Assembly: GCF_028369135.1 (NCBI RefSeq)
Contig: NZ_JAPWHW010000012.1
Span: forward strand, 1 to 64,000
DNA from: Roseovarius sp. ZX-A-9
GTDB lineage: Bacteria > Pseudomonadota > Alphaproteobacteria > Rhodobacterales > Rhodobacteraceae
Length of the DNA: 64,000 nucleotides
Direction: 5' to 3'
Made by a program: the position numbers and the translations under genes
Part shown: in pieces, positions 38,299-47,196 of the stretch
How positions within the stretch are numbered: position 1 is the stretch's first letter
How the letters are laid out: each line of letters begins with the position of its first letter
Notes under the pieces: model-generated
Database searches by the model: none
The model's input: the letters and a program-made list of their open reading frames with translations, nothing else
What the model was told of the DNA's origin: nothing

Positions 38299-39138
38299 TT
38301 AGTGGGCCATGAACAATGGAAGGGTGGCGTGTTCCAGCAGATTGCGGGTTGCGCCGCCAAAGACGGCCTCGCGGAACCGCGAATGCCCATAAGCGCCGAG
38401 CACCATCAGGTCCGCATCCATATCCGCAGCATGCCGCATCAGAACATCCGACACGCGCGGTAGCGTCTTGGACAGCACATCAATCTCGACCCGCACGCCG
38501 TGCCGCGCCAGAAACTGCGACAAGAGCCCGCCGGGGTCCGAGCGGCCTGCACCGTGGGCGGGCGGATCGACGATGACCACATGCACCTTCTCGGCGCCTT
38601 GCAGGAACGGCAACGCCGCACGCACCGCTGTCATCGCTTCGGCGCTTTCATTCCAGCCGATGGCGATTCGCTGGGGTTTGACTGCAGGCTTTACGTCGTC
38701 GGGCACGATAAGGACTGGCACCTGGGCGTCAAAGAGGCAGGCTTCTGTCACTGGCTCCAGCTCTGTACCGCGCCCTTCGCCGTAGGGTTGCGGCAGGATC
38801 GCCAGATCAGCGAACCGCGCGCGCTGGGCCACCCGCCGCGGCAATTCGACAAGTTGCGCCACATCGGAATCGCAGGACCAGCGCAGTTCGCTCTTGGTCA
38901 GACGCGATCGCGCGGCGGCCATGATCTTGTGCGCTTCTTCGTCGGCGTGCGCGATCGACTGTTCCAGCACAAGCGCCGAAGCCCCGGCGTAGTAATACCC
39001 GGTTGAAGATCGGTCGACCCCCAGCGTCAGAACATCGAGATGCGCATCATACGCACGCGCCGCGTTCATCGCGCAATCAAGCGCGGGGGCCATGAGGCTT
39101 TCATCGGTGAGGATGGAGACGATCGATTTATAGGCCAT
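38299..39138 (-). CDS. Tandem universal stress protein (UspA family)
   Basis: 279 residues with two Usp domains. The second ends in the ATP-binding type motif VLGAYGHSRFREAVFGG followed by THxx-like ATLPLFMAH; the first, about residues 1-140, has a degenerate version ending AQVPVLIVPDD. The ATG at 39138 lies near a weak site (GGAGCATATC). It is divergent from ccoN with an FNR box between, a typical FnrL-linked arrangement in this family. Confidence 0.94.
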   Translation of the reverse strand: MAYKSIVSILTDESLMAPALDCAMNAARAYDAHLDVLTLGVDRSSTGYYYAGASALVLEQSIAHADEEAHKIMAAARSRLTKSELRWSCDSDVAQLVELPRRVAQRARFADLAILPQPYGEGRGTELEPVTEACLFDAQVPVLIVPDDVKPAVKPQRIAIGWNESAEAMTAVRAALPFLQGAEKVHVVIVDPPAHGAGRSDPGGLLSQFLARHGVRVEIDVLSKTLPRVSDVLMRHAADMDADLMVLGAYGHSRFREAVFGGATRNLLEHATLPLFMAH

Positions 39139-39262
39139 GATATGCTCCGTGCAAAAAGGGGGAAGCGGGGCATCTGCCCCGCCGGTGATAGTGTCCACAG
39201 GCTGGTGTCAAGGCGCGCGACACGATACATCAGATATGTGCCTAGAATTTGGATTCAATTCC

Positions 39263-39276
39263 TTGATGCAGATCAA
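39263..39276. promoter_or_regulatory. FNR/FnrL box between usp and ccoN
   Basis: TTGATGCAGATCAA has exact FNR half-sites (TTGAT and ATCAA). It lies 96 bases before ccoN and 125 before usp, so it can serve both divergent promoters. It predicts activation of cbb3 oxidase when oxygen is low. Confidence 0.93.
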
Positions 39277-39371
39277 AGCAGGTGGTGCCGCAGCGCGGCA
39301 AGAACGCAAATGTCTAAATGCGCACGCGCGGTTCTGGTCGAATCGTGTGAAACAGGACGAAGGGACGTAAC

Positions 39372-40976
39372 ATGTCGAATTATTTCAAGCTGATCGTGCT
39401 TGGCCTGATCACGTTTCTGGCGTTGATCGCAGCAAATTACGCGCGCGATCTGGCCTATCTTGTCAACGCTCTCACAGTTGCGCTGGTCTCCGCAGGGATG
39501 TTCCTGTGGGTGCTGCGTAACACTGATGAGCCGCAGGAAACTGTTGATCTGTCAGGGGAATACATGGATGGCGTGATCCGCGCCGGGGTGATCGCAACCG
39601 CATTATGGGGTGTGGTCGGTTTCCTGGCGGGCACGTTTATCGCCTTTCAATTGGCGTTTCCGCAGCTCAATTTCGAATGGGCTGAAGGCTATGCGAATTT
39701 CGGGCGACTGCGGCCGCTTCACACCTCGGCGGTGATCTTTGCGTTCGGCGGCAACGCCCTGATTGCGACATCGTTCTACGTGGTCCAACGCACCAGCGCC
39801 GCACGGCTCTGGGGCGGAAATCTGGCATGGTTCGTTTTCTGGGGCTACCAGCTGTTCATCGTTTTGGCGGCAACCGGCTATCTTTTGGGCGCCACCCAAT
39901 CCAAGGAATACGCAGAGCCGGAATGGTATGTGGACTGGTGGCTGACCGTTGTCTGGCTGGCGTATCTGGCGGTTTTCATCGGCACGCTGGTCAAGCGCCG
40001 CGAGCCGCATATCTACGTGGCAAACTGGTTCTACATGTCGTTCATCATCACCGTGGCCATGCTGCATGTGTTCAACAACCTCAGCATCCCGGTCAGCATC
40101 TTCGGCTCGAAATCCGTGCAGGTCTTCTCGGGTGTGCAGGACGCCATGGTGCAGTGGTGGTACGGGCATAACGCCGTGGGCTTTTTCCTGACGGCCGGCT
40201 TTCTGGGTATGATGTACTACTTCGTGCCGAAGCAGGCGGAACGTCCGGTCTTTTCGTACAAGTTGTCGATCATCCACTTCTGGGCGCTGATCTTCCTGTA
40301 TATCTGGGCCGGTCCGCACCACTTGCACTACACGGCGCTGCCTGACTGGGCCTCGACCCTTGGCATGGTGTTCTCTATCATCCTGTGGATGCCCAGCTGG
40401 GGCGGCATGATCAACGGCCTGATGACGCTCAGCGGGGCTTGGGACAAGCTGCGTACCGATCCGATCATCAGGATGATGGTGATTTCCATCGGCTTTTACG
40501 GCATGTCCACGTTCGAGGGTCCGATGATGTCGATCCGTGCGGTCAACTCCTTGTCACATTACACCGACTGGACCATCGGCCACGTTCATTCCGGCGCATT
40601 GGGCTGGAACGGCATGATCACCTTTGGCGCGCTTTATTTCCTGGTGCCGAAGCTGTGGAACCGCGAGCGGCTCTATAGCCTGAGTCTGGTCAGCTGGCAC
40701 TTCTGGTTGGCCACCATCGGGATCATCCTCTACGCGGCATCCATGTGGGTGACCGGCATCATGGAGGGCCTGATGTGGCGCGAAGTGGATGCCAATGGCT
40801 TCCTCGTGAACTCTTTCGCCGACACTGTGGCGGCCAAGTTCCCGATGCTGGTGGTGCGCGGTCTTGGCGGGGTGCTGTTCCTGCTGGGTGGCATCATCAT
40901 GTGCTACAACCTTTACATGACCGTCAGACGGAGCCCTGCTGTGACAGCAGAAAACTCCGCTGTCCCGGCTGAATAA
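39372..40976 (+). CDS. ccoN: cbb3-type cytochrome c oxidase subunit I
   Basis: 534 residues with 12 or more membrane helices. Histidines of the heme-copper core are visible in [33 protein letters not shown] and [16 protein letters not shown]. It catalyses oxygen reduction with high affinity and pumps protons. First gene of ccoNOQP, preceded by an FNR box. Confidence 0.98.
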   Translation: MSNYFKLIVLGLITFLALIAANYARDLAYLVNALTVALVSAGMFLWVLRNTDEPQETVDLSGEYMDGVIRAGVIATALWGVVGFLAGTFIAFQLAFPQLNFEWAEGYANFGRLRPLHTSAVIFAFGGNALIATSFYVVQRTSAARLWGGNLAWFVFWGYQLFIVLAATGYLLGATQSKEYAEPEWYVDWWLTVVWLAYLAVFIGTLVKRREPHIYVANWFYMSFIITVAMLHVFNNLSIPVSIFGSKSVQVFSGVQDAMVQWWYGHNAVGFFLTAGFLGMMYYFVPKQAERPVFSYKLSIIHFWALIFLYIWAGPHHLHYTALPDWASTLGMVFSIILWMPSWGGMINGLMTLSGAWDKLRTDPIIRMMVISIGFYGMSTFEGPMMSIRAVNSLSHYTDWTIGHVHSGALGWNGMITFGALYFLVPKLWNRERLYSLSLVSWHFWLATIGIILYAASMWVTGIMEGLMWREVDANGFLVNSFADTVAAKFPMLVVRGLGGVLFLLGGIIMCYNLYMTVRRSPAVTAENSAVPAE

Positions 40977-40992
40977 GAAAGGGGACCGGTAA

Positions 40993-41718
40993 ATGGCAAT
41001 CCTGGACAAACACGCAATCCTGGAAAAGAACGTGACCCTTCTGGCGATCTTCGCCTTCCTGGTGGTCACGATCGGGGGGCTCGTGCAGATCACGCCGCTC
41101 TTCTGGCTGGAAAATACCATCGAGGACGTGGAGGGCATGCGCCCCTACTCCCCGCTGGAGCTGACCGGGCGCGACATCTACGTGCGCGAAGGCTGCTACA
41201 CCTGCCACAGCCAGATGATCCGTCCGATGCGCGACGAGGTCGAGCGCTATGGACACTACAGCCTTGCGGCAGAGTCGAAATACGATCACCCGTTTCAATG
41301 GGGGTCCAAGCGGACCGGGCCGGATCTTGCCCGTGTCGGCGGGCGCTACTCGGATGAATGGCACGTAGACCACCTGCGCAACCCGCAATCGGTCGTGCCG
41401 GAATCGGTGATGCCGAAATATGGCTATCTCGAAAGGGTGATGATCGAACCGACGCACATCACGGACCTGCTGAAGACGCACAAGCTGGTCGGGGTGCCCT
41501 ATACCGACGAGATGATCGAGAACGCGGCGGCTGACTTCAAGGTGCAGATCGACCCGTTTGGCGATTACGATGCCATGCTGGAGCGGTATCCGGGCGCGCA
41601 GATCCGTAACTTTGACGGCAAGCCGGGTATTTCAGAGATGGATGCGCTGATCGCCTATCTGCAGATGTTGGGCACGCTGGTCGATTTCTCGACCTTCACG
41701 CCCGACGCCAGCCGCTAG
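40993..41718 (+). CDS. ccoO: cbb3-type cytochrome c oxidase subunit II (mono-heme)
   Basis: 241 residues. An N-terminal anchor helix ([18 protein letters not shown]) is followed by the heme-binding motif in [15 protein letters not shown]. The distal ligand is probably the methionine in SVMPKYGY. It starts 16 bases after ccoN with AAAGGGGACC upstream of ATG. It passes electrons to subunit I. Confidence 0.98.
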   Translation: MAILDKHAILEKNVTLLAIFAFLVVTIGGLVQITPLFWLENTIEDVEGMRPYSPLELTGRDIYVREGCYTCHSQMIRPMRDEVERYGHYSLAAESKYDHPFQWGSKRTGPDLARVGGRYSDEWHVDHLRNPQSVVPESVMPKYGYLERVMIEPTHITDLLKTHKLVGVPYTDEMIENAAADFKVQIDPFGDYDAMLERYPGAQIRNFDGKPGISEMDALIAYLQMLGTLVDFSTFTPDASR

Positions 41719-41733
41719 GGAAAGGGGAGCGAT

Positions 41734-41931
41734 ATGGAAACCTATTCACTCTTGCGCGAATTTGCCGACAGCTGGATGCTCCTGGTTCTCTTCGCCTTTT
41801 TCGTCGGTGTGATCCTCTGGGTGTTCCGCCCGGGCGGCACCAAGAGCTACGAGGAACCGCGCAACATTCCGTTCCGTCACGAAGACAAGCCCGCGCCGCT
41901 CCGCAAACCCATTGATGCCAAGGAGGGTTGA
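41734..41931 (+). CDS. ccoQ: cbb3-type oxidase small subunit CcoQ (FixQ)
   Basis: 65 residues with one membrane helix (about 14-31, SWMLLVLFAFFVGVILWVF) followed by a charged tail. Small size, topology and position between ccoO and ccoP identify it. It stabilises the oxidase complex. Confidence 0.96.
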   Translation: METYSLLREFADSWMLLVLFAFFVGVILWVFRPGGTKSYEEPRNIPFRHEDKPAPLRKPIDAKEG

Positions 41932-41935
41932 GATC

Positions 41936-42802
41936 ATGGCCAAGAAAACACCCAAGAAAATGGACGATGATCCCAGCACGACAGGCCATTCCTGGGACGG
42001 GATCGAAGAGTTCAACAACCCGCTGCCGCGCTGGTGGCTGTGGACCTTTTATGCCTGTATCGTCTGGGCCATCGGCTACTCTATCGCTTATCCAGCATGG
42101 CCGATGATCAACAGTGCCACCGCGGGCGTTCTGGGCTGGTCGACACGCGCAAACGTGATCACCGAGATTGCAGCCGTCGAAGAGGCCAATGCCGAGAACT
42201 GGGAGCAGTTGGCGGCGGTCGATCTGACACGGCTGGCCGAGAATCCCGAGCTGAACGACTATGCCACGAAGGCGGGTGCGTCAGTGTTCAAGACCTGGTG
42301 CGCACAATGCCACGGATCGGGGGCCGCAGGCGCCAAAGGGTATCCCAACCTGCTGGACAATGACTGGCTCTGGGGCGGTGACATCGAGTCGATTTACACC
42401 ACCATCGCGCATGGTGTCCGCAACGAGGAAGACGCGGATGCGCATTATTCCGAGATGCCCGCCTTTGGTGAGATTCTGTCGCGCGACGAGATTGAACAGG
42501 TGGTGAACTACGTGATGTCGCTGTCGGGCACACCGCGCGATGAGAGCCTTGTCAGTGCGGGCGAAACCGTCTTTGCCGACAATTGCGCCGCCTGCCATGG
42601 CGAGGATGCCAGTGGCGATCAGATGCAGGGCGCGCCGAACCTGAAGGACGCGATCTGGCTCTATGGTGGGGATTATGACACCGTGAAGACCACCGTGACC
42701 TATAGCCGCTTTGGCGTCATGCCGGCGTGGAGCGGACGCCTGACCGATGCCGAAGTGCGCGCGGTTGCAGCCTATGTCCACCAGTTGGGCGGCGGCGAAT
42801 AG
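41936..42802 (+). CDS. ccoP: cbb3-type cytochrome c oxidase subunit III (di-heme)
   Basis: 288 residues from ATG 41936, with AAGGAGG 9 bases upstream. An N-terminal helix (WWLWTFYACIVWAIGYSIA) precedes two cytochrome c domains with CAQCH and CAACH heme sites. It receives electrons from soluble or anchored cytochrome c, for instance the anchored cytochrome encoded at 28.8 kb. Last gene of ccoNOQP. Confidence 0.98.
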   Translation: MAKKTPKKMDDDPSTTGHSWDGIEEFNNPLPRWWLWTFYACIVWAIGYSIAYPAWPMINSATAGVLGWSTRANVITEIAAVEEANAENWEQLAAVDLTRLAENPELNDYATKAGASVFKTWCAQCHGSGAAGAKGYPNLLDNDWLWGGDIESIYTTIAHGVRNEEDADAHYSEMPAFGEILSRDEIEQVVNYVMSLSGTPRDESLVSAGETVFADNCAACHGEDASGDQMQGAPNLKDAIWLYGGDYDTVKTTVTYSRFGVMPAWSGRLTDAEVRAVAAYVHQLGGGE

Positions 42803-43127
42803 CCCCTTTGGGCGGTCAAATACCCGCAGGCCGGTTTCGGCCCGCGGGGAGGCACCGGCCTCCCGTCCTGTTCGCGCGTTTCAGGGAGGGCCGGTGCCAA
42901 TTTCCCCTGAAAATACAAGAAAATGCTCAGTGAATGAGCCAAACCCCCATCATATGTTGATGAGGCGATGCGGCACGGTTGCCCATGACCTGAAGGCGCC
43001 TTGAACCTTTATAGAACTTACTCACAAGGATCAGAGAGAGTCCTTGCCGCGCCAAGAGATTAATCTTGCTTGGCGAACAGGATAGGCTTGCGCATTCGCA
43101 GAACAGTCATTTTTATGAAAGTCGCCC
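42803..43127 (+). other. Intergenic region after ccoP
   Basis: A 325-base gap. It contains the hairpin at 42851-42898 and presumably the promoter of the quinone-reductase-like gene. AT-rich sequence at 43009-43020 (aacctttatagaac) could be the -10 region. I see no gene. Confidence 0.4.
42851..42898 (+). terminator. Long GC hairpin downstream of ccoNOQP
   Basis: GGCACCGGCCTCCC at 42851-42864 pairs with GGGAGGGCCGGTGCC at 42884-42898 (one bulge), across a 19-base loop. It lies 48 bases after the ccoP stop. No T run follows, so it may act with Rho or stabilise the mRNA 3' end rather than be a classic terminator. Confidence 0.6.
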
Positions 43128-43748
43128 ATGCATGTATTGACTGTCCTAGATCACCCCGACCCATCCTCGTTCAGCGCGGCTGTTGCCCGGCAATTCATGG
43201 CTGGCGGCAAATCGGCTGGCCATTCCGTCGAGCTTGCGGATCTGCATGCCGAAGGTTTCGACCCGCGTTGGACGATGGAAGACATTGCCGCAGATCGCGG
43301 CGAAACCACACCGTCGGACGTGGCCAAAGAACAAGAACGGATCGCGCGCGCAGATGCGATATGCCTTGTTTTCCCGCTGTATTGGTGGGGCATGCCATCC
43401 ATGATGAAAGGCTGGGTTGATCGCGTGTGGTCTTGGGGATGGGCCTACGATCAGATGGATGATCCGGAAGGGTCCCTTCAACCGTCCCGGTCCGGCGTTC
43501 TTTTGGTACCTGCTGCTGCGCGATCGGACGAAGTGGAGGATGCTGGTTACCTCGCCGCGTTGGATACAGCGTGGATGAAGGGGACATTTGGGTATTTCGG
43601 GTTTTCTCCACGAAGGCTGGAGGTGCTTCATGGCTCGAAAGGGTCAGAAAATCGCAGGCAGGCTCTGTTGGAGAAAAGCTATCACGTTGGCCAGACCTTG
43701 GCGCCACCCGCACCGCATAACGTAAAAGGCTCAGCACCGGGGTGCTAA
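43128..43748 (+). CDS. Flavodoxin-fold NAD(P)H:quinone oxidoreductase (NQO/KefF-like)
   Basis: 206 residues. The flavodoxin-like start HVLTVLDHPDPSSFSAAVA and the FMN/FAD-binding FPLYWWGMPSMMKGWVDRV with VWSWGWAY are diagnostic of the NQO1/WrbA-related two-electron quinone reductases. It probably reduces quinones with NAD(P)H and FAD or FMN. It sits between ccoP and ccoG and is not part of the usual cbb3 set. A terminator hairpin overlaps its stop codon. Confidence 0.9.
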   Translation: MHVLTVLDHPDPSSFSAAVARQFMAGGKSAGHSVELADLHAEGFDPRWTMEDIAADRGETTPSDVAKEQERIARADAICLVFPLYWWGMPSMMKGWVDRVWSWGWAYDQMDDPEGSLQPSRSGVLLVPAAARSDEVEDAGYLAALDTAWMKGTFGYFGFSPRRLEVLHGSKGSENRRQALLEKSYHVGQTLAPPAPHNVKGSAPGC

Positions 43749-43757
43749 GCCTTGATT
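43726..43757 (+). terminator. Hairpin overlapping the quinone-reductase stop codon
   Basis: AAGGCTCAGCACC at 43726-43738 pairs with GGTGCTAAGCCTT at 43741-43753, with one mismatch and a 2-base apex, followed by GATTGTTT. The TAA stop (43746-43748) lies inside the right arm. A compact terminator that shares bases with the coding end. Confidence 0.7.
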
Positions 43758-43793
43758 GTTTCTAGCGGCATGCGTTGCCCGTCACAGGCTGTA

Positions 43794-43859
43794 CCCAGCG
43801 GCTGCCTCGCCAGGGCCAGCGGCGGGAGTGACCGCCGAACCTGGCGAGGGTGCGCTGGG
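43794..43859. repeat. Long nested inverted repeat (strong hairpin)
   Basis: Three nested arms: CCCAGCG (43794-43800) with CGCTGGG (43853-43859), CTCGCCAGG (43806-43814) with CCTGGCGAG (43840-43848), and an inner GGCGG/CCGCC. It lies just downstream of the small minus-strand ORF and convergent with the quinone reductase, so it could be a terminator for the minus strand or a structured RNA element. Confidence 0.7.
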
Positions 43860-43867
43860 TTTCGGGA

Positions 43868-44006
43868 TCAATCACGCCGACGCGCGACGGTATGCGCCTC
43901 GACCTCTGCGTCCTTGCGGGTGTCAAAGCGTTGATAATCGCCCCAATGGTTGGTCGTTTCAGAGCGGGTAGCGGTCAAGAAAGATTTTGCGAAGATACTC
44001 AGCATG
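43868..44006 (-). pseudogene. Small protein gene with a probable one-base frameshift
   Basis: An ATG at 44006 is preceded by AAAGGA, a good ribosome site. It opens MLSIFAKSF and then stops after 15 codons. Dropping one T from the run of four T at about codon 9 gives a continuous 45-residue charged protein ending TGA at 43868 (later part SETTNHWGDYQRFDTRKDAE). The good start and protein-like remainder suggest a real small gene of unknown family with a frameshift or base-call error. It is divergent from the LysR gene. Confidence 0.45.
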
Positions 44007-44106
44007 GGATGTCCTTTCGACTGCTGTGTTGATGACTTGAATATGGGGCATGTCCTGTCATGATGCCATTCAGGAACATTTCTGATGTGTAAGGAAATCT
44101 AACATC

Positions 44107-44994
44107 ATGGATTGGCAATCGCTCCCGCCTCTGACGGCATTGCGCGCCTTCGCCGCACTGGCCGAGACTGGATCGGCCAGCGCGGCGGGCGCGCGGCTCA
44201 ATGTCAGCCATGCCGCGATCAGCCAGCAGGTCAAGGCGCTGGAGGCGCATATGGGGCTGTCGCTGGTGGATCGGTCGGGCCGGGCGTTGTCGCTCACGAC
44301 CGAAGGCGAGATGCTGGCGGTATCGCTGGCCGAGGGGTTTGGCGCGATTGCGCTATGTGTGGCACAGCTAACAGGTGCGGATGCCGAGCGACCGTTGCAG
44401 ATCTCGACGACGCCGCAATTCGCCGCCAACTGGCTGATGCCGCGCTTGCGCGATTTCCAAACCTTCCATCCGGGCATCGATCTGATGGTCAACCCGTCGC
44501 CAGTGCGCGCCGATCCCACGCCCGGCGGTATTGATCTGGCCGTGCGGTTCGGCGCCGGGTCTTGGCCGGGGCTGGAGGCGGAATTGCTGGTGCCCACCGA
44601 CATCGTCGTGGTGGCGGCGCCATCGTTGGTCGGCGACCGGGTGTTCGAGCAGGCAAGTGATTTGCTGGAGTTTCCCTGGCTTGACGAGCTGGAGGCGCTG
44701 CAGGCGCAGGACTGGCTCTATAGCGCGGGCGTGACCGAGGGGCGTGCGAAGTCGGTGACGATGCTGCCCGGCAACCTGATGCTGGAAGGCGCGCGCGACG
44801 GTCAGGGCATTGCCGTGCTGACCGCGAAATGGGTGGAGCGCGACGTGGCCGAAGGCAGGCTGCGCATCCTTTTCCGCGACAAGGGCGAAACGGGCTATTA
44901 CATCGTGACGCGCGCTGATGTGCTGCGTCCGCCCGCCCGGACTTTCGTGCGCTGGCTGCGTCGCCACCGGGAAGATGGCGTGGTCCCGGAGTAA
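44107..44994 (+). CDS. LysR-family transcriptional regulator (GcvA-like)
   Basis: 295 residues. The N-terminal helix-turn-helix (LTALRAFAALAETGSASAAGARLNVSHAAI region, only partly quoted) fits LysR regulators, with the GcvA-type start DWQSLPPLTALRAF. The effector-binding domain covers about residues 90-290. The natural target is probably the divergent small gene or the upstream quinone reductase; the effector is unknown. A short stretch of AT-rich DNA upstream should hold the operator. Confidence 0.92.
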   Translation: MDWQSLPPLTALRAFAALAETGSASAAGARLNVSHAAISQQVKALEAHMGLSLVDRSGRALSLTTEGEMLAVSLAEGFGAIALCVAQLTGADAERPLQISTTPQFAANWLMPRLRDFQTFHPGIDLMVNPSPVRADPTPGGIDLAVRFGAGSWPGLEAELLVPTDIVVVAAPSLVGDRVFEQASDLLEFPWLDELEALQAQDWLYSAGVTEGRAKSVTMLPGNLMLEGARDGQGIAVLTAKWVERDVAEGRLRILFRDKGETGYYIVTRADVLRPPARTFVRWLRRHREDGVVPE

Positions 44995-45103
44995 AACCGG
45001 CGCTCCCGCTCATGACAATGCGGTCGCAAATGACCTTAGCCCACATGATGTGAGGTTGATTACCGGGGCGCGCTGCATAAATCATCAATTTGAGACTCGG
45101 AAT

Positions 45104-45117
45104 TTGATGCAGGTCAA
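45104..45117 (+). promoter_or_regulatory. FNR/FnrL box upstream of ccoG
   Basis: TTGATGCAGGTCAA has FNR half-sites TTGAT and GTCAA, one base off the consensus in the right half. It lies 65 bases before the ccoG start, a usual position for activation. It makes ccoGHIS an FnrL target independent of ccoNOQP. Confidence 0.88.
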
Positions 45118-45181
45118 TGCTGTGCTCTGTGCACGCTGCGACAAAGGGCCAATAATGCCCGCAAGATCGGAGTGATTCCCC

Positions 45182-46744
45182 GTGGCCGATGCCCCTGATA
45201 CCGCCCCTCCCAACCTCTATGCCGCCCGCGAGCCGATCTTCCCCAAGAAGGTCTACGGTAAATTCCGTAACCTCAAATGGGCGATCATGGCCATCACGCT
45301 GGGCATTTACTACATAACGCCCTGGATTCGTTGGGATCGTGGCCCGAACCTGCCGGATCAGGCGGTGCTGATCGATTTGGCAAACCGCCGGTTCTACTTC
45401 TTCTGGATCGAGATATGGCCGCACGAGTTCTATTTCGTCGCGGGCCTGCTGGTGATGGCGGGGCTTGGCCTGTTCCTGTTCACTTCGGCGCTCGGGCGGG
45501 TCTGGTGCGGCTATGCCTGCCCGCAGACCGTCTGGACCGACCTGTTCATCCTGGTGGAACGCTGGATCGAAGGGGATCGCAACGCCCGCCTGCGGCTGCA
45601 TCGGCAGAGCAAATGGGATTTCCGCAAGGCGCGTCTTCGGCTGACGAAATGGATCACATGGCTGCTGATCGCCGTGGCGACGGGCGGCGCGTGGATCTTC
45701 TATTTTGCAGATGCGCCGACGCTGCTTGTTGATCTCTTTACTCTGAACGCCCACCCGGTGGCCTATACCACCGTGGCGATCCTGACCGCGACGACCTTTG
45801 TCTTTGGTGGGTTCGCGCGTGAACAGATCTGCATCTATGCCTGCCCCTGGCCGCGCATTCAGGCGGCGATGCTGGACGAGGACACGCTGACCGTTGCCTA
45901 TCGCGAATGGCGCGGCGAACCCCGTGGCAAGAGCAACGTGCGCCGGCGCGACGCCGCAAAGGCCGCCGCAGCCGAGGCTGCGTCGCGGGCGGCAGGGCCG
46001 GGGGGCGCGAAATATGCGCCCACCCCTTATCCGGGCGTGCCGCTGAACGATCCCACCGCTATTGCCGCCGCCAAGGAGGAGCCGGGCGATTGCATCGACT
46101 GCATGGCCTGCGTCAACGTCTGCCCGATGGGGATCGACATCCGCGACGGGCAGCAGATGGAGTGCATCACCTGCGCGCTGTGTATTGATGCCTGCGACGA
46201 CATCATGGCCAAGATCGGCAAGCCGCGCGGGTTGATCGACTACATGGCGCTCACCGACGAGCAGAACGAGCGTGCGGGCAAGCCTCCGCGCCCGATCATC
46301 AAGCATATCCTGCGCCCGCGCACGCTGATGTATAGCGGGTTGTGGGCGCTGGTCGGCGTCGGCTTGGTCTTTGCGCTGTTTATCCGGTCCGACATAGAAA
46401 TGACCGTGGCCCCGGTGCGTAACCCCACCTTCGTGACCATGTCCGACGGCACGATCCGCAACACTTATGAGGTGCGGCTGCTGAACAAACATGGTGAAGC
46501 GCGCCCCTTCGTCCTGTCGGTCACGGGCGATGCGGCAATTCGGCTGTCGCTGGAGGGGATCGAGGGTGATACAATCACCGTGCCCGCAGACGACACCACC
46601 AATCAGCGGGTTTATCTGGAGGCGCCAGCCGGATCGCAAGCGGCGCAGAGCGCGCGCACCGATGTGCGGCTGTGGGTCGAGGACGAGGCGAATGGCGAAC
46701 GCGCCAGCAAGAGCACCGTGTTCAACGGAAAGGCACAGAGATGA
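45182..46744 (+). CDS. ccoG: CcoG, cbb3 oxidase accessory ferredoxin-type protein (FixG/RdxB)
   Basis: 520 residues from GTG 45182 with GGAGTG upstream. Several membrane helices precede two 4Fe-4S clusters: CIDCMACVNVCPMGIDI and CITCALCIDACDDI. An Ig-like C-terminal domain ends the protein. CcoG is thought to reduce Cu(II) for the cbb3 copper-delivery path. Its stop overlaps ccoH in ATGA. Confidence 0.96.
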   Translation: MADAPDTAPPNLYAAREPIFPKKVYGKFRNLKWAIMAITLGIYYITPWIRWDRGPNLPDQAVLIDLANRRFYFFWIEIWPHEFYFVAGLLVMAGLGLFLFTSALGRVWCGYACPQTVWTDLFILVERWIEGDRNARLRLHRQSKWDFRKARLRLTKWITWLLIAVATGGAWIFYFADAPTLLVDLFTLNAHPVAYTTVAILTATTFVFGGFAREQICIYACPWPRIQAAMLDEDTLTVAYREWRGEPRGKSNVRRRDAAKAAAAEAASRAAGPGGAKYAPTPYPGVPLNDPTAIAAAKEEPGDCIDCMACVNVCPMGIDIRDGQQMECITCALCIDACDDIMAKIGKPRGLIDYMALTDEQNERAGKPPRPIIKHILRPRTLMYSGLWALVGVGLVFALFIRSDIEMTVAPVRNPTFVTMSDGTIRNTYEVRLLNKHGEARPFVLSVTGDAAIRLSLEGIEGDTITVPADDTTNQRVYLEAPAGSQAAQSARTDVRLWVEDEANGERASKSTVFNGKAQR

Positions 46745-47196
46745 CTGAGCGGCAAATTACCGGGCGGCAGGTATTCTTCGGTTTTTCTGCCGCGTTCGGT
46801 GTCATCATCGCTGTCAACCTCGCGTTGGCCTATAACGCGGTGCGGACCTTTCCGGGGCTTGAGGTCGCCAATTCCTATGTCGCGAGTCAGCAGTTTGATA
46901 TCCGCCGCACGGCGCAGGAGGGGTTGGGCTGGCAGGTCGAGGCTTCGCATCATGCGGGCATTCTGACACTGGCCATCACTGGGGAGGACGGCGCCCCGGT
47001 AGAGGTGGCAACACTCGACGCGGTTCTTGGGCGCGCGACCAATGTGCGGGATGATGTGACGCCCGATTTCACTTTTGACGGGCAGGCCTACACCGCTCCG
47101 CTCGATCTGGGCGCGGGCAATTGGAACATTCGCATGCTGGCCACGGCTGAGGACGGGACCGAATTTCGCCAGCGCGTTGTGCTGATCAAGAGATGA
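46741..47196 (+). CDS. ccoH: CcoH, cbb3 oxidase assembly protein (FixH)
   Basis: 151 residues with one N-terminal helix (VFFGFSAAFGVIIAVNLALA) and a soluble domain. Family FixH/CcoH; it binds the oxidase during assembly. Start overlaps ccoG (ATGA); its stop overlaps ccoI in the same way. Confidence 0.94.
   Translation: MTERQITGRQVFFGFSAAFGVIIAVNLALAYNAVRTFPGLEVANSYVASQQFDIRRTAQEGLGWQVEASHHAGILTLAITGEDGAPVEVATLDAVLGRATNVRDDVTPDFTFDGQAYTAPLDLGAGNWNIRMLATAEDGTEFRQRVVLIKR

Noticed and set aside
44489-46639. Long minus-strand open frame opposite the LysR and ccoG genes
   Set aside because: Same reason: it mirrors conserved genes and has no family features.
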